Assembly: GCA_947488295.1 (NCBI GenBank)
Contig: CANKYU010000001.1
Location: 682,001 to 746,000, forward strand
DNA length: 64,000 bases
Direction of reading: 5' to 3'
Source: an uncultured Anderseniella sp.
GTDB taxonomy: Bacteria; Pseudomonadota; Alphaproteobacteria; Rhizobiales; Aestuariivirgaceae
Position numbers and translations under genes: made by a program. A model generated the notes under the pieces. It searched no databases and was not told where the DNA came from. It saw nothing but the letters and a program-made list of their open reading frames with translations. This document shows, in pieces, positions 28,429-36,586 of this stretch (positions are counted from its first letter, which is position 1; each line of letters opens with the position of its first letter).

Positions 28429-29094
28429 TCAGTCCCCGGTTCCAATCGTATAAGTCAGGTCGCTGTCCTCACCGGCAGCGCGTTTTGCGTAGTGTTCCTC
28501 GAAATTCAGCATGTCCATGAGCCCGGTTCCCTGCTTGAACGCGGCGAAAGCCCTGGTCTCATTGTCCATGATATTGCGGGCACCGTGCACCAGGGCCGAC
28601 AGTTCATCCTCGGTTCCGCACACAACCCCGTCGGCATCTGCAAAGATGATATCACCCGGATTGACGACGATACCGCCGCACGAGACCGGGACCCCGATAT
28701 CGCCGATTGCCTGGATTGTGCCGGCAACAGGGTGCACCGCGCGGGCATAGACCGGCAGGTCGATATCCTGCATGGCGGCTGAATCGCGCACCATGCCGTC
28801 GACAATGATGCCGCCGAGAGACTTGCGGTGCGCCTCCAGGGCAAACATCTCCCCGGCAAGTGCAAGATGGCCGCCACACCCGTCAATGACCAGAACGTCC
28901 CCGGCCTCGGCATCGGCCAGAACCCGCATGACGGTCAGAAAATCATTGCGGCAGGATGCGGTGCGGGCGCGCCCGATAAGCTTGCGGCCCGGGTTTACGC
29001 GCCTGATCCCGGCATCCATGGCGCGAATATGCTTGTTGATGTCTGCCAGCATGGATGTTTCCAGCTCGGCGAGCTGGTCCAGAAGATCGTTCAT
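28429..29094 (-). CDS. RraA-like / HMG aldolase family protein
   Basis: A 221-residue RraA-fold protein with the divalent-metal and substrate motif GGIIVDGMVRDSAAM (G...R-D) and GDVLVIDGCGG. Stand-alone members are either 4-hydroxy-4-methyl-2-oxoglutarate/oxaloacetate aldolases or RNase E inhibitors; the retained R-D pair supports the aldolase type. The ATG at 29094 has GGGGAG seven bases upstream. The open frame above it is only antisense to the neighbouring cyclase gene. It probably forms an operon with that gene (64 bp gap). Confidence 0.88.
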   Translation of the reverse strand: MNDLLDQLAELETSMLADINKHIRAMDAGIRRVNPGRKLIGRARTASCRNDFLTVMRVLADAEAGDVLVIDGCGGHLALAGEMFALEAHRKSLGGIIVDGMVRDSAAMQDIDLPVYARAVHPVAGTIQAIGDIGVPVSCGGIVVNPGDIIFADADGVVCGTEDELSALVHGARNIMDNETRAFAAFKQGTGLMDMLNFEEHYAKRAAGEDSDLTYTIGTGD

Positions 29095-29158
29095 GATGTC
29101 TCCCCAGATGTAACCATCCCGGCGTTCACGCCGGGATGTCTTATTGAGCCCGCTGGTA

Positions 29159-29974
29159 TCAGACCATCGCGAAGACGCGAGCCGGCCCACCGGAGCCGCC
29201 GCGATGCTTCGGTGCGCCGACAACCAGTGTTGCGCCCTTGGCCGGCACGGCGTCGAGATTTGCCAGGTTTTCAATGCCCCAGCGGTTTGTCGGCAGCCAG
29301 GCATAGTGAGTGGCGAAGTCGGCGGACGGACCATAATCAAGCGACAAGGTATCGACAGCCATGCCGACCGCGCCTGTCTCCAGCAGCATTTTGGTTGCTT
29401 CGATGTGGAAACCGGGGAAATGCATTTTCTTTTCGGCATCCGCGCCGCGGAACTTGTCGCTTCCGACATGTGCCGCCCAGCCGGAGTTCATGGCAATGCA
29501 GGCCTTGTCGGGGATTGGGCCATTGGCATCAGTCCAGGCTTTCACATCATCCGGTGTGACCTGATAATCCACGTTTTCTGCGGCCTTGGCCTTCACATCA
29601 ATGACGCACAACGGGCAGATCAGGTTGGCCATCGGTATCTCGGCAACCGACTGGCCGTCGGCAGAAAAGTGAAGCGGGGCGTCCACATGGGTGCCGGTGT
29701 GTTCGTTGACGCGCAGTTCAAACAGGTTGAAACCATTGTCCTTGAAGTTGAACTTCTGATCCATGAAGAATTGCTGCGCGCCAAAGTAAGTCGGAAACTC
29801 CTCGTACAGCTCATGCGTCATGTCTTCGACTTTTCCATGCCCGTCTGCCAATGCCGGTGCCGACATGGGCGCGGTTACAGCCGCAGCGGCAACACCTGCA
29901 GCGGCGGTCTGAAACAGCGCGCGGCGCGATAGCATTTGCGCTTTCACGCTCTCAATTACACATGCGTCACACAT
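29159..29974 (-). CDS. Exported cyclase family protein (kynurenine formamidase-like)
   Basis: A 271-residue protein with a twin-arginine-like signal (SRRALFQTAAAGVAAAAVTA...ALA). The mature domain has the metal motif HTGTHVDAPLHF characteristic of the cyclase/KynB superfamily. These hydrolyse or cyclise amide and lactone substrates. Tat export of a metalloenzyme is consistent. It is followed by the RraA-like gene, suggesting a small catabolic unit. Substrate unknown. Confidence 0.88.
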   Translation of the reverse strand: MCDACVIESVKAQMLSRRALFQTAAAGVAAAAVTAPMSAPALADGHGKVEDMTHELYEEFPTYFGAQQFFMDQKFNFKDNGFNLFELRVNEHTGTHVDAPLHFSADGQSVAEIPMANLICPLCVIDVKAKAAENVDYQVTPDDVKAWTDANGPIPDKACIAMNSGWAAHVGSDKFRGADAEKKMHFPGFHIEATKMLLETGAVGMAVDTLSLDYGPSADFATHYAWLPTNRWGIENLANLDAVPAKGATLVVGAPKHRGGSGGPARVFAMV

Positions 29975-30088
29975 TTGGAAATCTCCTCACTGATTAACCC
30001 ACAAATCCGGGGCAACGACCCGGAAACTGCGAGCTTAACAGCAGTTACGGCGGAGACCAGTGGATTTGCCGTGAACAGGAGCAGATTT

Positions 30089-31066
30089 CTAGATTTCCAG
30101 CACAATCTTGCCGATATGAGCGGATGTTTCCATCAGCGCATGTGCCTTGTCGGCCTGCGCCAGGGGGAAGGTCTTGAACAATTGCGGTTTGACTTTGCCT
30201 GCCTCGATCAACGGCCATACGGTGCTCCTCAAGGCGTCGGCAATGGCTGCCTTGTCGGTGACGGAGCGAACGCGCAAGGTGGAACCGGTCAGCGTCAGGC
30301 GTTTGAGCATGACCATCATGAAATCAACTTCCGCCTTTGAACCGTTGAGATAGGCAATGTTGACAATGCGGCCATCGCGCGCGGCTGCCTTGATATTGCG
30401 CTGGATGTAATCACCGCCGACCATATCGAGGATGACATCGATGCCCTTCTTGCCGGTCGCCTGCTTCAGCACCTCCACGAAGTCCTCCTCGCGATAGTTG
30501 ATGGCGCGGTCGGCTCCCAGGCTTTCGCAGGCAGCGCATTTGTCGGCAGAACCGGCAGTGGTATAGACGGTTGACCCAAGTTGGGACGCGATCTGGATGG
30601 CAGTTGTGCCAATACCGGACGAACCGCCATGTACGAGCAGGCTTTCACCGGGTTTGAGACGTCCGCGTTCAAACACATTGGTCCACACGGTGAAGAAGGT
30701 TTCCGGCACGCCGGCTGCTTCTGCCATGGTAAGGCCGTCGGGCACGGGCAGGGCGTTGGTTTCGTGGACAGTGCAATACTCGGCATATCCACCGCCGGCC
30801 ACCAGGGCGCAGACCCGGTCGCCGAGGTTCCAGCGCGCGGCGTCTTCGCCGAGGGCAACCACTTCGCCGGAAACTTCCAGTCCGGGGATCTCCGATGCAC
30901 CGGGTGGCGGCGGGTAAGCGCCCTTGCGCTGCAGGACATCCGGGCGGTTTACGCCGGCAGCGGCAACCTTGATCAATACCTCGCCGGCACCTGGTGCCGG
31001 GGTGGCCAACGTGGCCGGTTTCAGCACTTCCGGGCCGCCTGGGGTGGATATTTCAATTGCGGTCAT
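30089..31066 (-). CDS. NAD(P)H:quinone oxidoreductase (PIG3-type MDR)
   Basis: A 325-residue zinc-lacking medium-chain dehydrogenase/reductase. Features are the GroES-like N-terminus (AAAGVNRPDVLQRKGAYPPP, PGLEVSGEV), the nucleotide-binding HGGSSGIGTTAIQIA near 148-162 and INYREEDFVE. Reduces quinones or other electrophiles with NADPH. Start MTAIEIS at 31066 is the usual family start; an in-frame ATG at 31102 is possible. It is adjacent to the divergent DUF1192 gene, as in other alphaproteobacteria. Confidence 0.93.
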   Translation of the reverse strand: MTAIEISTPGGPEVLKPATLATPAPGAGEVLIKVAAAGVNRPDVLQRKGAYPPPPGASEIPGLEVSGEVVALGEDAARWNLGDRVCALVAGGGYAEYCTVHETNALPVPDGLTMAEAAGVPETFFTVWTNVFERGRLKPGESLLVHGGSSGIGTTAIQIASQLGSTVYTTAGSADKCAACESLGADRAINYREEDFVEVLKQATGKKGIDVILDMVGGDYIQRNIKAAARDGRIVNIAYLNGSKAEVDFMMVMLKRLTLTGSTLRVRSVTDKAAIADALRSTVWPLIEAGKVKPQLFKTFPLAQADKAHALMETSAHIGKIVLEI

Positions 31067-31191
31067 GGAAGACGGGATACTGGTCACGAGCGGATGCCTC
31101 ATATGCGAAGGTTGTCAGGAAATTGCCGATTAGGCATTATGAAGCAACTAGTAGTGGCGCAATCAACCGGTTGCAAGCGGAGGTCATTGCC

Positions 31192-31377
31192 ATGGATGAA
31201 GAAATCGCCAAGCCGAAAAAGCCCGGTCCTGCTGTCGGTGAAGACCTCTCGGAGCTGTCTGTCGAGGAATTGCAGGCCCGTGTGGTTGAGTTCGAGGAAG
31301 AAATTGTGCGCCTGAAAGCCGAAATTGACGGAAAACAGTCTTCCAAGGTCGCCGCGGACTCTTTCTTCAAGCTCTAA
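31192..31377 (+). CDS. DUF1192 family protein
   Basis: A 61-residue protein, MDEEIAKPKKP at the start and DLSELSVEELQARVVEFEEE in the middle, followed by a coiled-coil end. This is the complete DUF1192 pattern. Function unknown; the family commonly neighbours rcdA and the PIG3-type oxidoreductase. Confidence 0.92.
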   Translation: MDEEIAKPKKPGPAVGEDLSELSVEELQARVVEFEEEIVRLKAEIDGKQSSKVAADSFFKL

Positions 31378-31484
31378 TGCTGTCCTGGGGTCAATTTTAT
31401 TTCCGGGCTAACTCACTGAACTGAATCGGTTATCTGAAAAGTAACCTGAATGAATTGCTTCAATATTGTCCAAAATGAATCATG

Positions 31485-31499
31485 TTAACCTTTTGGTAA
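31485..31499. promoter_or_regulatory. Near-consensus CtrA box
   Basis: TTAA-N7-GTAA (TTAACCTTTTGGTAA) differs by one base from the CtrA full site. It lies between the DUF1192 gene and rcdA, just before the candidate small RNA. Tentative. Confidence 0.35.
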
Positions 31500-31509
31500 G
31501 GATCTGCGG

Positions 31510-31619
31510 TGCATATTCATTAACGTAGTCCTTAGGGATTACCCGAGTGGTTTTCCACTCTGTTTGACGCCTCCCTGTTAGACTTTATGAGCCACGAGCA
31601 TTTCGTGGCTCTTTTTTTT
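31510..31619 (+). ncRNA. Candidate small RNA between DUF1192 and rcdA
   Basis: A hairpin GAGTGG-TTTT-CCACTC at 31545-31560 is followed by an unpaired CCTCCCTG segment and then a strong terminator at 31589-31619. This is a compact small-RNA layout within a 348-bp gap lacking genes. The 5' end is a guess. Alternatively the terminator merely ends the DUF1192 transcript. Confidence 0.35.
31589..31619 (+). terminator. Intrinsic terminator
   Basis: GAGCCACGA and TCGTGGCTC form a perfect 9-bp stem followed by eight T residues, 212 bp past the DUF1192 stop and 107 bp before rcdA. Confidence 0.9.
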
Positions 31620-31725
31620 GGCACCGGACTTGCTTGAGAGGTAGTCAGGCTGGTCTTCGTGGTTCATATTGATGCATCGAAGTTTCCCGGCTTTTTCGAG
31701 GCCCAGAATTTTCGAGGTTTTTAAT

Positions 31726-32259
31726 ATGGTCACCGGTGGTAGTTTCGAGCGTCTCATGCCTGTAGATTTTCTTTCCCGCTTTACAGCGTCCAAACAATTC
31801 CAGCAGGTTTTTCAGGAGGGCATGAGCCTGATTGAAGAGACAGCCAATTATCTGGATGGTCCGGGCCGGCAGGATGTTCGTGAACTCGACAAGCAGGGTT
31901 CAGTTACCTATGCCAGCCAGTCCATGCGCCTGACCACGCGGCTCATGCAACTGGCGTCGTGGCTGCTGCTGCAGCGTGCGGTCAGTTCCGGTGAAATCAC
32001 ACGTGATGATGCAGATCATGAAAAGAGCCGCATTTCGCTTGACGAGATCGGGGAAGGGCAGCCGCTTACCGGTGCGGACGGATTGCCGGATGCGCTTAAA
32101 GGCCTTGTCAGCCGGTCTCTGCGCCTGCATGAGCGTATTGTGACGCTGGATGTGATGATTGCCGAACGCGATGAAACGCTGCTCGGCGGTGAAGCTGCAA
32201 ATGAAGTGAACACACATCTGGATCAGTTGCAGAAAGCCTTCAACGCGCGCCGCAGTTAG
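31726..32259 (+). CDS. rcdA: RcdA, adaptor for CtrA degradation (DUF1465)
   Basis: A 177-residue protein of the DUF1465 family. It includes ERLMPVDFLSRFTASKQFQQVFQEGMSLIEETANYLDG and YASQSMRLTTRLMQLASWLLLQRA, helices typical of RcdA. In Caulobacter RcdA helps deliver the master regulator CtrA to ClpXP. The ATG at 31726 follows GAGG at 31713-31716. The upstream extension of the frame crosses no recognisable sequence. A bidirectional terminator separates it from rpmE. Confidence 0.92.
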   Translation: MVTGGSFERLMPVDFLSRFTASKQFQQVFQEGMSLIEETANYLDGPGRQDVRELDKQGSVTYASQSMRLTTRLMQLASWLLLQRAVSSGEITRDDADHEKSRISLDEIGEGQPLTGADGLPDALKGLVSRSLRLHERIVTLDVMIAERDETLLGGEAANEVNTHLDQLQKAFNARRS

Positions 32260-32335
32260 CACTCAGCACCCGCCAACCTGAGACAGCACGGCTTTCTTTG
32301 CAGGGCAATATGTGCGCGATGATGATTTCCAATGC

Positions 32336-32368
32336 AAAAAGCCCGACTGTCCTGCAGCCGGGCTTTTT
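32336..32368. terminator. Bidirectional intrinsic terminator between rcdA and rpmE
   Basis: AAAAAGCCCG...CGGGCTTTTT, a GC stem flanked by A and T runs, serves both converging genes. Confidence 0.9.
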
Positions 32369-32397
32369 CATGTCTGAAGCTTGAAACGGCCTGCAGG

Positions 32398-32619
32398 CTA
32401 TTTCTTGAGAAAGCCGAACTTCTCGTTGAAACGGCTGACACGGCCGCCACGGTCAACCAGGTTCTGGTTACCGCCGGTCCAGGCCGGGTGAGTGGCGGGA
32501 TCAATGTCCAGCTGAAGATTGTCGCCTTCCTTGCCCCAGGTTGAACGGGTCTGGAAAGATGAACCATCAGTGTTGGTCACTGTGATCATGTGATAGTCAG
32601 GGTGAATGTCTTTTTTCAT
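32398..32619 (-). CDS. rpmE: 50S ribosomal protein L31
   Basis: A 73-residue protein with [14 protein letters not shown] and the C-terminal [10 protein letters not shown] of L31. It lacks the CxxC zinc motif, as is normal for the alphaproteobacterial C-minus form. Own terminator 30 bp downstream. Confidence 0.97.
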   Translation of the reverse strand: MKKDIHPDYHMITVTNTDGSSFQTRSTWGKEGDNLQLDIDPATHPAWTGGNQNLVDRGGRVSRFNEKFGFLKK

Positions 32620-32822
32620 CGAAGGTATCTTTCAAACAAACCGGCGCGCCCGATCCGATAACCGGTATTGGCGACAACCTGCAAAAAAATTGAAATCCGG
32701 CGTGCTCTATACATGACAGAAGCCTTTTGCGCAACCATTGCCGGGCTTGCGGGAAGCTGAAATCTGATCGCCGAATTTGTCAGGTTTCGCACTTGGCCAT
32801 ACAAGCGCCTGCTTGCCGCAAC

Positions 32823-32890
32823 AAAACCGATAAACATGATCGCTTCTGAAGCGTTCCGGCAACTTTTTGGGTTCAACTGAACCCATGTTG
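32823..32890. repeat. Dispersed 68-bp intergenic repeat, copy A
   Basis: By hand, ungapped alignment matches 37708-37775 at about 48 of 68 positions, with identical ends (AAAAC...ATAAAC and CCCATGTTG). It contains the palindrome GGGTTCAACTGAACCC. It lies just upstream of the ABC transporter gene. Confidence 0.55.
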
Positions 32891-32925
32891 CTCTAATGTG
32901 CCGCACATGACGATGGATTTGAGGA

Positions 32926-34791
32926 TTGAAGACGTTGACAGTTGATACGGGTCGGGCAGGGCTGCGGGATGTTCAATCAGGCGCCGGTGCGTCTGCTGGA
33001 AGCGACACCAAGCCGGCAGTTGAAACGGATGAGCCTGGCAGACGGCCGAAAGCTACAAGTCTCAGACCATTGTCACGGCTGCTGCCGTTCCTGTTCCGCT
33101 ACCGGCCACAGATCGGTATCGCCGTTCTGTTCCTGATCCTGGCTGCCAGCTCGACACTGGTCGTGCCGGTTGCCGTGCGCCGGGTCATCGATCATGGTTT
33201 TTCCGGCGAGAATGCAGCCTTCGTCGATCAGTATTTTTCGGTCATGATGTTTGTTGTGGCAGTTTTGGCCGTGTCGTCGGCAGGGCGCTATTACTTTGTG
33301 ACATGGATTGGCGAACGCGTTGTGGCGGATCTGCGTGACGCGGTGTTTTCGCACCTGCTGAAATTGTCACCGTCGTTTTATGACACGGCCCAGTCCGGCG
33401 AGGTGCTGGCCCGCCTGACAGCTGACACGACACAGGTGAAAAATGTGTTTGGGTCAACGGTTTCGGTTGCCCTGCGCAATGTCGTCATGCTGGTCGGCGC
33501 CATTGCCATGCTGATTTTCACCAGCCTGAAGCTTTCGGGCATGGTGCTGCTGGTGATACCGCTGATCGTGCTGCCGATGGTGTTTTTCGGACGCAAGGTG
33601 CGCAAACTGTCGCGCCATGCGCAGGACACGCTTGCCAGCTCGGCCGCACTGGCCCAGGAGTCGCTGTATTCGGTTCAGGCCGTGCAGGCGTTCGGCCAGG
33701 AGCCGCGAATAGGCAAGACCTTCAACGCGGCGACCCATGAGGCATTTGCTGCCGCAGCGGCTCGCGCGAAGGGAAGGGCGTTCCTGACGGCGGCGATCAT
33801 CTTCCTGGCGTTCGGCGCGATCATCGGTATCTTGTGGTACGGTGCCCAGGAGGTGCTTTCCGGCGACATGACGCCGGGAACGCTGGGGCAGTTTCTGCTG
33901 TATGCAGCCTTTGCAGCAGGTGCCATGGGGTCTTTGTCTGAAGTCTGGGGAGAACTGCAGCTGGCAGCCGGGGCTGCTGAACGCCTTTCGGAGTTGCTGG
34001 ATACAGAACCGGGTATCGCAGATCCGGCGCTGCCGGTGGCATTGCCGTCTCCGGCAAGCGGGGCCGTGGCATTTGACAAGGTTGAGTTTGCCTATCCGTC
34101 ACGACCTGATGACCAGGTGTTGAAGGAGTTGAGCTTTTCGGTAAATCCGGGAGAAACGGTAGCCATTGTCGGGCCGTCCGGGGCCGGCAAGTCTACGCTG
34201 TTTGCGCTGATCCTGCGGTTTTATGATCCACAGTCGGGAACAGTGCGGCTGGACGGGGTGAACGTTGCCGATACCGCACTGGAGGACCTTAGGGGCGCGA
34301 TTTCCCTGGTGCCTCAGGACACGGTCATCTTTTCCGCCAATGTGCTCGACAATATCCGGTTTTCCAGGCCGACGGCCAGCGATGAAGAGGTCATGCAGGC
34401 AGCCAGGCTGGCTCGGGTCGACGAGTTCGCCGTGCGGCTGTCGCAGGGCTTCGATACTCAGGTCGGCGAGCGCGGCGTGACCCTGTCGGGCGGACAGCGC
34501 CAGCGTGTGGCGATTGCCCGTGCGGTGCTGCGCGACGCGCCATTGCTGTTGCTCGACGAAGCGACCAGCGCCCTTGATGCCGAAAGCGAACAGTATGTGC
34601 AGGCTGCTTTTGAAGACCTGATGCAACACCGCACCACGCTGGTTATTGCCCACCGGTTGGCAACAGTTCGCAACGCCGATCGGATTATTGTGCTGGATGA
34701 CGGCTGCGTCGCGGCAGAGGGCAGTCATGCACAGTTGATGAAGAAGGGCGGACTTTACGCGCGGCTCGCCAAACTGCAGTTCAGCGACTAG
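32926..34791 (+). CDS. ABC exporter, fused permease and ATPase
   Basis: About 621 residues from a TTG start (another TTG at 32935 has a better-spaced GAGG). The N-terminal six-helix type IV exporter domain (about 50-340) is followed by the ATPase: Walker A GPSGAGKST at 416-424, Q-loop LVPQD, signature LSGGQRQR, Walker B LLLLDEATSALD and H-loop VIAHR. MsbA/lipid-exporter-like half transporter that would act as a homodimer. Position beside rpmE is usual in Hyphomicrobiales. Cargo not predictable. The first 50 residues are low-complexity. Confidence 0.93.
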   Translation: MKTLTVDTGRAGLRDVQSGAGASAGSDTKPAVETDEPGRRPKATSLRPLSRLLPFLFRYRPQIGIAVLFLILAASSTLVVPVAVRRVIDHGFSGENAAFVDQYFSVMMFVVAVLAVSSAGRYYFVTWIGERVVADLRDAVFSHLLKLSPSFYDTAQSGEVLARLTADTTQVKNVFGSTVSVALRNVVMLVGAIAMLIFTSLKLSGMVLLVIPLIVLPMVFFGRKVRKLSRHAQDTLASSAALAQESLYSVQAVQAFGQEPRIGKTFNAATHEAFAAAAARAKGRAFLTAAIIFLAFGAIIGILWYGAQEVLSGDMTPGTLGQFLLYAAFAAGAMGSLSEVWGELQLAAGAAERLSELLDTEPGIADPALPVALPSPASGAVAFDKVEFAYPSRPDDQVLKELSFSVNPGETVAIVGPSGAGKSTLFALILRFYDPQSGTVRLDGVNVADTALEDLRGAISLVPQDTVIFSANVLDNIRFSRPTASDEEVMQAARLARVDEFAVRLSQGFDTQVGERGVTLSGGQRQRVAIARAVLRDAPLLLLDEATSALDAESEQYVQAAFEDLMQHRTTLVIAHRLATVRNADRIIVLDDGCVAAEGSHAQLMKKGGLYARLAKLQFSD

Positions 34792-35060
34792 GCCCTTGCC
34801 GGCGAAGCCGGGGAGAGAGAACGGAGTTTGTGCTGGTTGCGCGGGCCTTGTCACCGATTCACATCCGGAACAATACCGGCCGGGTACCTGTCAAACCGAG
34901 CCGGAGTTCATACGATTCGGAGCCGGTTCGATTATTTGTTAACCGGATAATTTACGTTGCGTGACAAAGTAGCAGGGTCGGGATAATATCGTGGCCACTG
35001 ACAAAAAACGGCAATGTCGGTTCTGTGACAACCGGAATGGCCGAACTGGAGGACATCGAA

Positions 35061-35489
35061 TTGACGATCAGAAAAAACACTTCAGCGTTGCTGGCCGGCA
35101 TTGCCGGATTGATGATGATGAGTACCGCGTCCAATGCAGCGCCTGTCGGTGGACAACAGGTCCTTGGGGCGATGACTTTCAGCGGCGGGCCTTCAGTGGT
35201 GCTCGTCAAGAAAAAGAAGCGGCTCAGGAGATTTCGCAAGAGGCGGCGGGGCTTCAATCATTTCCACAATGGCTTTTATTATGCACAGCCGTTCTGGACC
35301 TTCGGGGATTTCTACGAAGACGATTACGATTTCTATGACGACGATGACTATGACGAGCCTGATTACGCCAGAGGCGGAGACCGCCATGAAGACTGGTGCC
35401 GCAGGAAATACCGCTCATATAAAGTTCGCACCAATACCTGGACCGACTATGACGGCAATACACGGCGCTGCAACAGCCCGTTCGACTGA
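35061..35489 (+). CDS. Secreted BA14K-type protein
   Basis: A 142-residue protein from a TTG start at 35061 with GGAGG at 35048-35052, which gives a clean signal peptide (TIRKNTSALLAGIAGLMMM...ASNA). Upstream ATG codons would add a non-signal extension. The mature protein has a very basic block (KKKKRLRRFRKRRRG), an aromatic stretch, an acidic Asp/Tyr tract (DDYDFYDDDDYDEPDY), and C-terminal WCRRKYRSYKVRTNTW...RRCNSPF. That end matches the BA14K repeat-like motif with two cysteines. BA14K proteins are lectin-like or immunoreactive envelope proteins of rhizobia and Brucella. Confidence 0.78.
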   Translation: MTIRKNTSALLAGIAGLMMMSTASNAAPVGGQQVLGAMTFSGGPSVVLVKKKKRLRRFRKRRRGFNHFHNGFYYAQPFWTFGDFYEDDYDFYDDDDYDEPDYARGGDRHEDWCRRKYRSYKVRTNTWTDYDGNTRRCNSPFD

Positions 35490-35514
35490 TTGCTGCCTGG
35501 AAAGCGGGATCAAG

Positions 35515-35547
35515 ACAGGCTGGCTTTGACAGAAGCCAGCCTGTTTT
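35515..35547 (+). terminator. Intrinsic terminator of the BA14K-type gene
   Basis: ACAGGCTGGCTT and AAGCCAGCCTGT form a 12-bp stem followed by TTTT. It slightly overlaps the stop codon of the convergent MotB-like gene. Confidence 0.8.
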
Positions 35548-36583
35548 ACCTTGTGGTGAGTTTCAGCTCGATGCGGCGATTGCGGGTTTTGGCCTCTTCA
35601 GAGGCGCCTGGATCTATAGGCTGAAATTCGCCAAATCCGGCGGCAACCAGATTCTGCGGTGGAATGCCCTGTTCTGCCAGCGCCTCGACCACGGCAATGG
35701 CACGGGCCGATGACAATACCCAGTTCGACGGAAACTGCGGGGTGTTAATCGGGTCATCATCGGTATGACCGTCCACCTGCAAAACCCAGTTCAGATCCTC
35801 TGGAATCTCACGTACCAGTTGCTGCATGGCCACGGCCAGCTTGGCAATTTCCTGCTGACCTGTCGGCGACAGGGAGGCTTCAGCCTTGCCGAACAGAACC
35901 TCGGACTGGAACACGAAACGGTCTCCGACCACCCGGATATCATCACGATTGGCCAGAATACGGCGCAGCCTGCCGAAGAATTCCGACCGGAACCGGTTCA
36001 GTTCCTGCACCCGTTGGGCCAGTGCGACATTCAGCCGGCGACCGAGGTCGACGATCTGCGAGCGGCTTTCCTGGTCCTGCTTTTCGGCAGCCTCGAGCGC
36101 ATCGTTCAAGGCACCGATCTGCCTGCGCAGTGCAGCTATCTGCTGGTTCAGCAGTTCGACCCGTGCCAGAGCCTCGGAAGAGACCTTCTTCTCGCCCTGC
36201 AACCTCTGCTGCAATGCCGACAACTGACTGCCTGCCTGGTCGCCCTGAGACCTGAACGTATCGACTACGCCCTGCAACTGACTGGTTTCGTCGCGGGCGG
36301 ACCTGAGATCGTCGGTGAGGGCGGCAAGGGTCGTTTCAACCTCGGCCTTTGAGGATTTTTCCAGCGCCAGCAATTCGGTCAGTTCGCTGATCTCGGAACG
36401 CAACCGTGAAAGTGCGCTGTCCTGGCCGGAGATTTCGCGCGCCTGCAGGAACTGGGTGATCATGAACACCGACAGCAGAAAGGTAATAACCAGCAGCAGT
36501 TGCGCCATGGCGTCAACAAAACCGGGCCAGTAAAACCCGGAGCTGTCCTGGCCACGCCTGCGTCCTCTGCCGAGACCTGCCAC
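35546..36583 (-). CDS. MotB/OmpA-family peptidoglycan-binding protein
   Basis: A 345-residue inner-membrane protein. One N-terminal helix follows GFYWPGFVDAMAQLLLVITFLLSVFMITQF, where the Asp resembles the MotB proton-binding residue. A long coiled coil spans about 55-190, and the C-terminal OmpA-like domain has VDGHTDDDPI, SSARAIAVVEAL and KTRNRRIELKL. Its partner is the MotA/TolQ-like gene 3 bp upstream. This is not the flagellar motor gene pair by context; it is a conserved rhizobial stator-like pair of unknown role. Confidence 0.88.
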   Translation of the reverse strand: MAGLGRGRRRGQDSSGFYWPGFVDAMAQLLLVITFLLSVFMITQFLQAREISGQDSALSRLRSEISELTELLALEKSSKAEVETTLAALTDDLRSARDETSQLQGVVDTFRSQGDQAGSQLSALQQRLQGEKKVSSEALARVELLNQQIAALRRQIGALNDALEAAEKQDQESRSQIVDLGRRLNVALAQRVQELNRFRSEFFGRLRRILANRDDIRVVGDRFVFQSEVLFGKAEASLSPTGQQEIAKLAVAMQQLVREIPEDLNWVLQVDGHTDDDPINTPQFPSNWVLSSARAIAVVEALAEQGIPPQNLVAAGFGEFQPIDPGASEEAKTRNRRIELKLTTR

Positions 36584-36586
36584 GGC

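Noticed and set aside
31578..31793. 71-codon minus-strand frame upstream of rcdA
   Set aside because: It crosses the strong terminator and the rcdA start; no family similarity.
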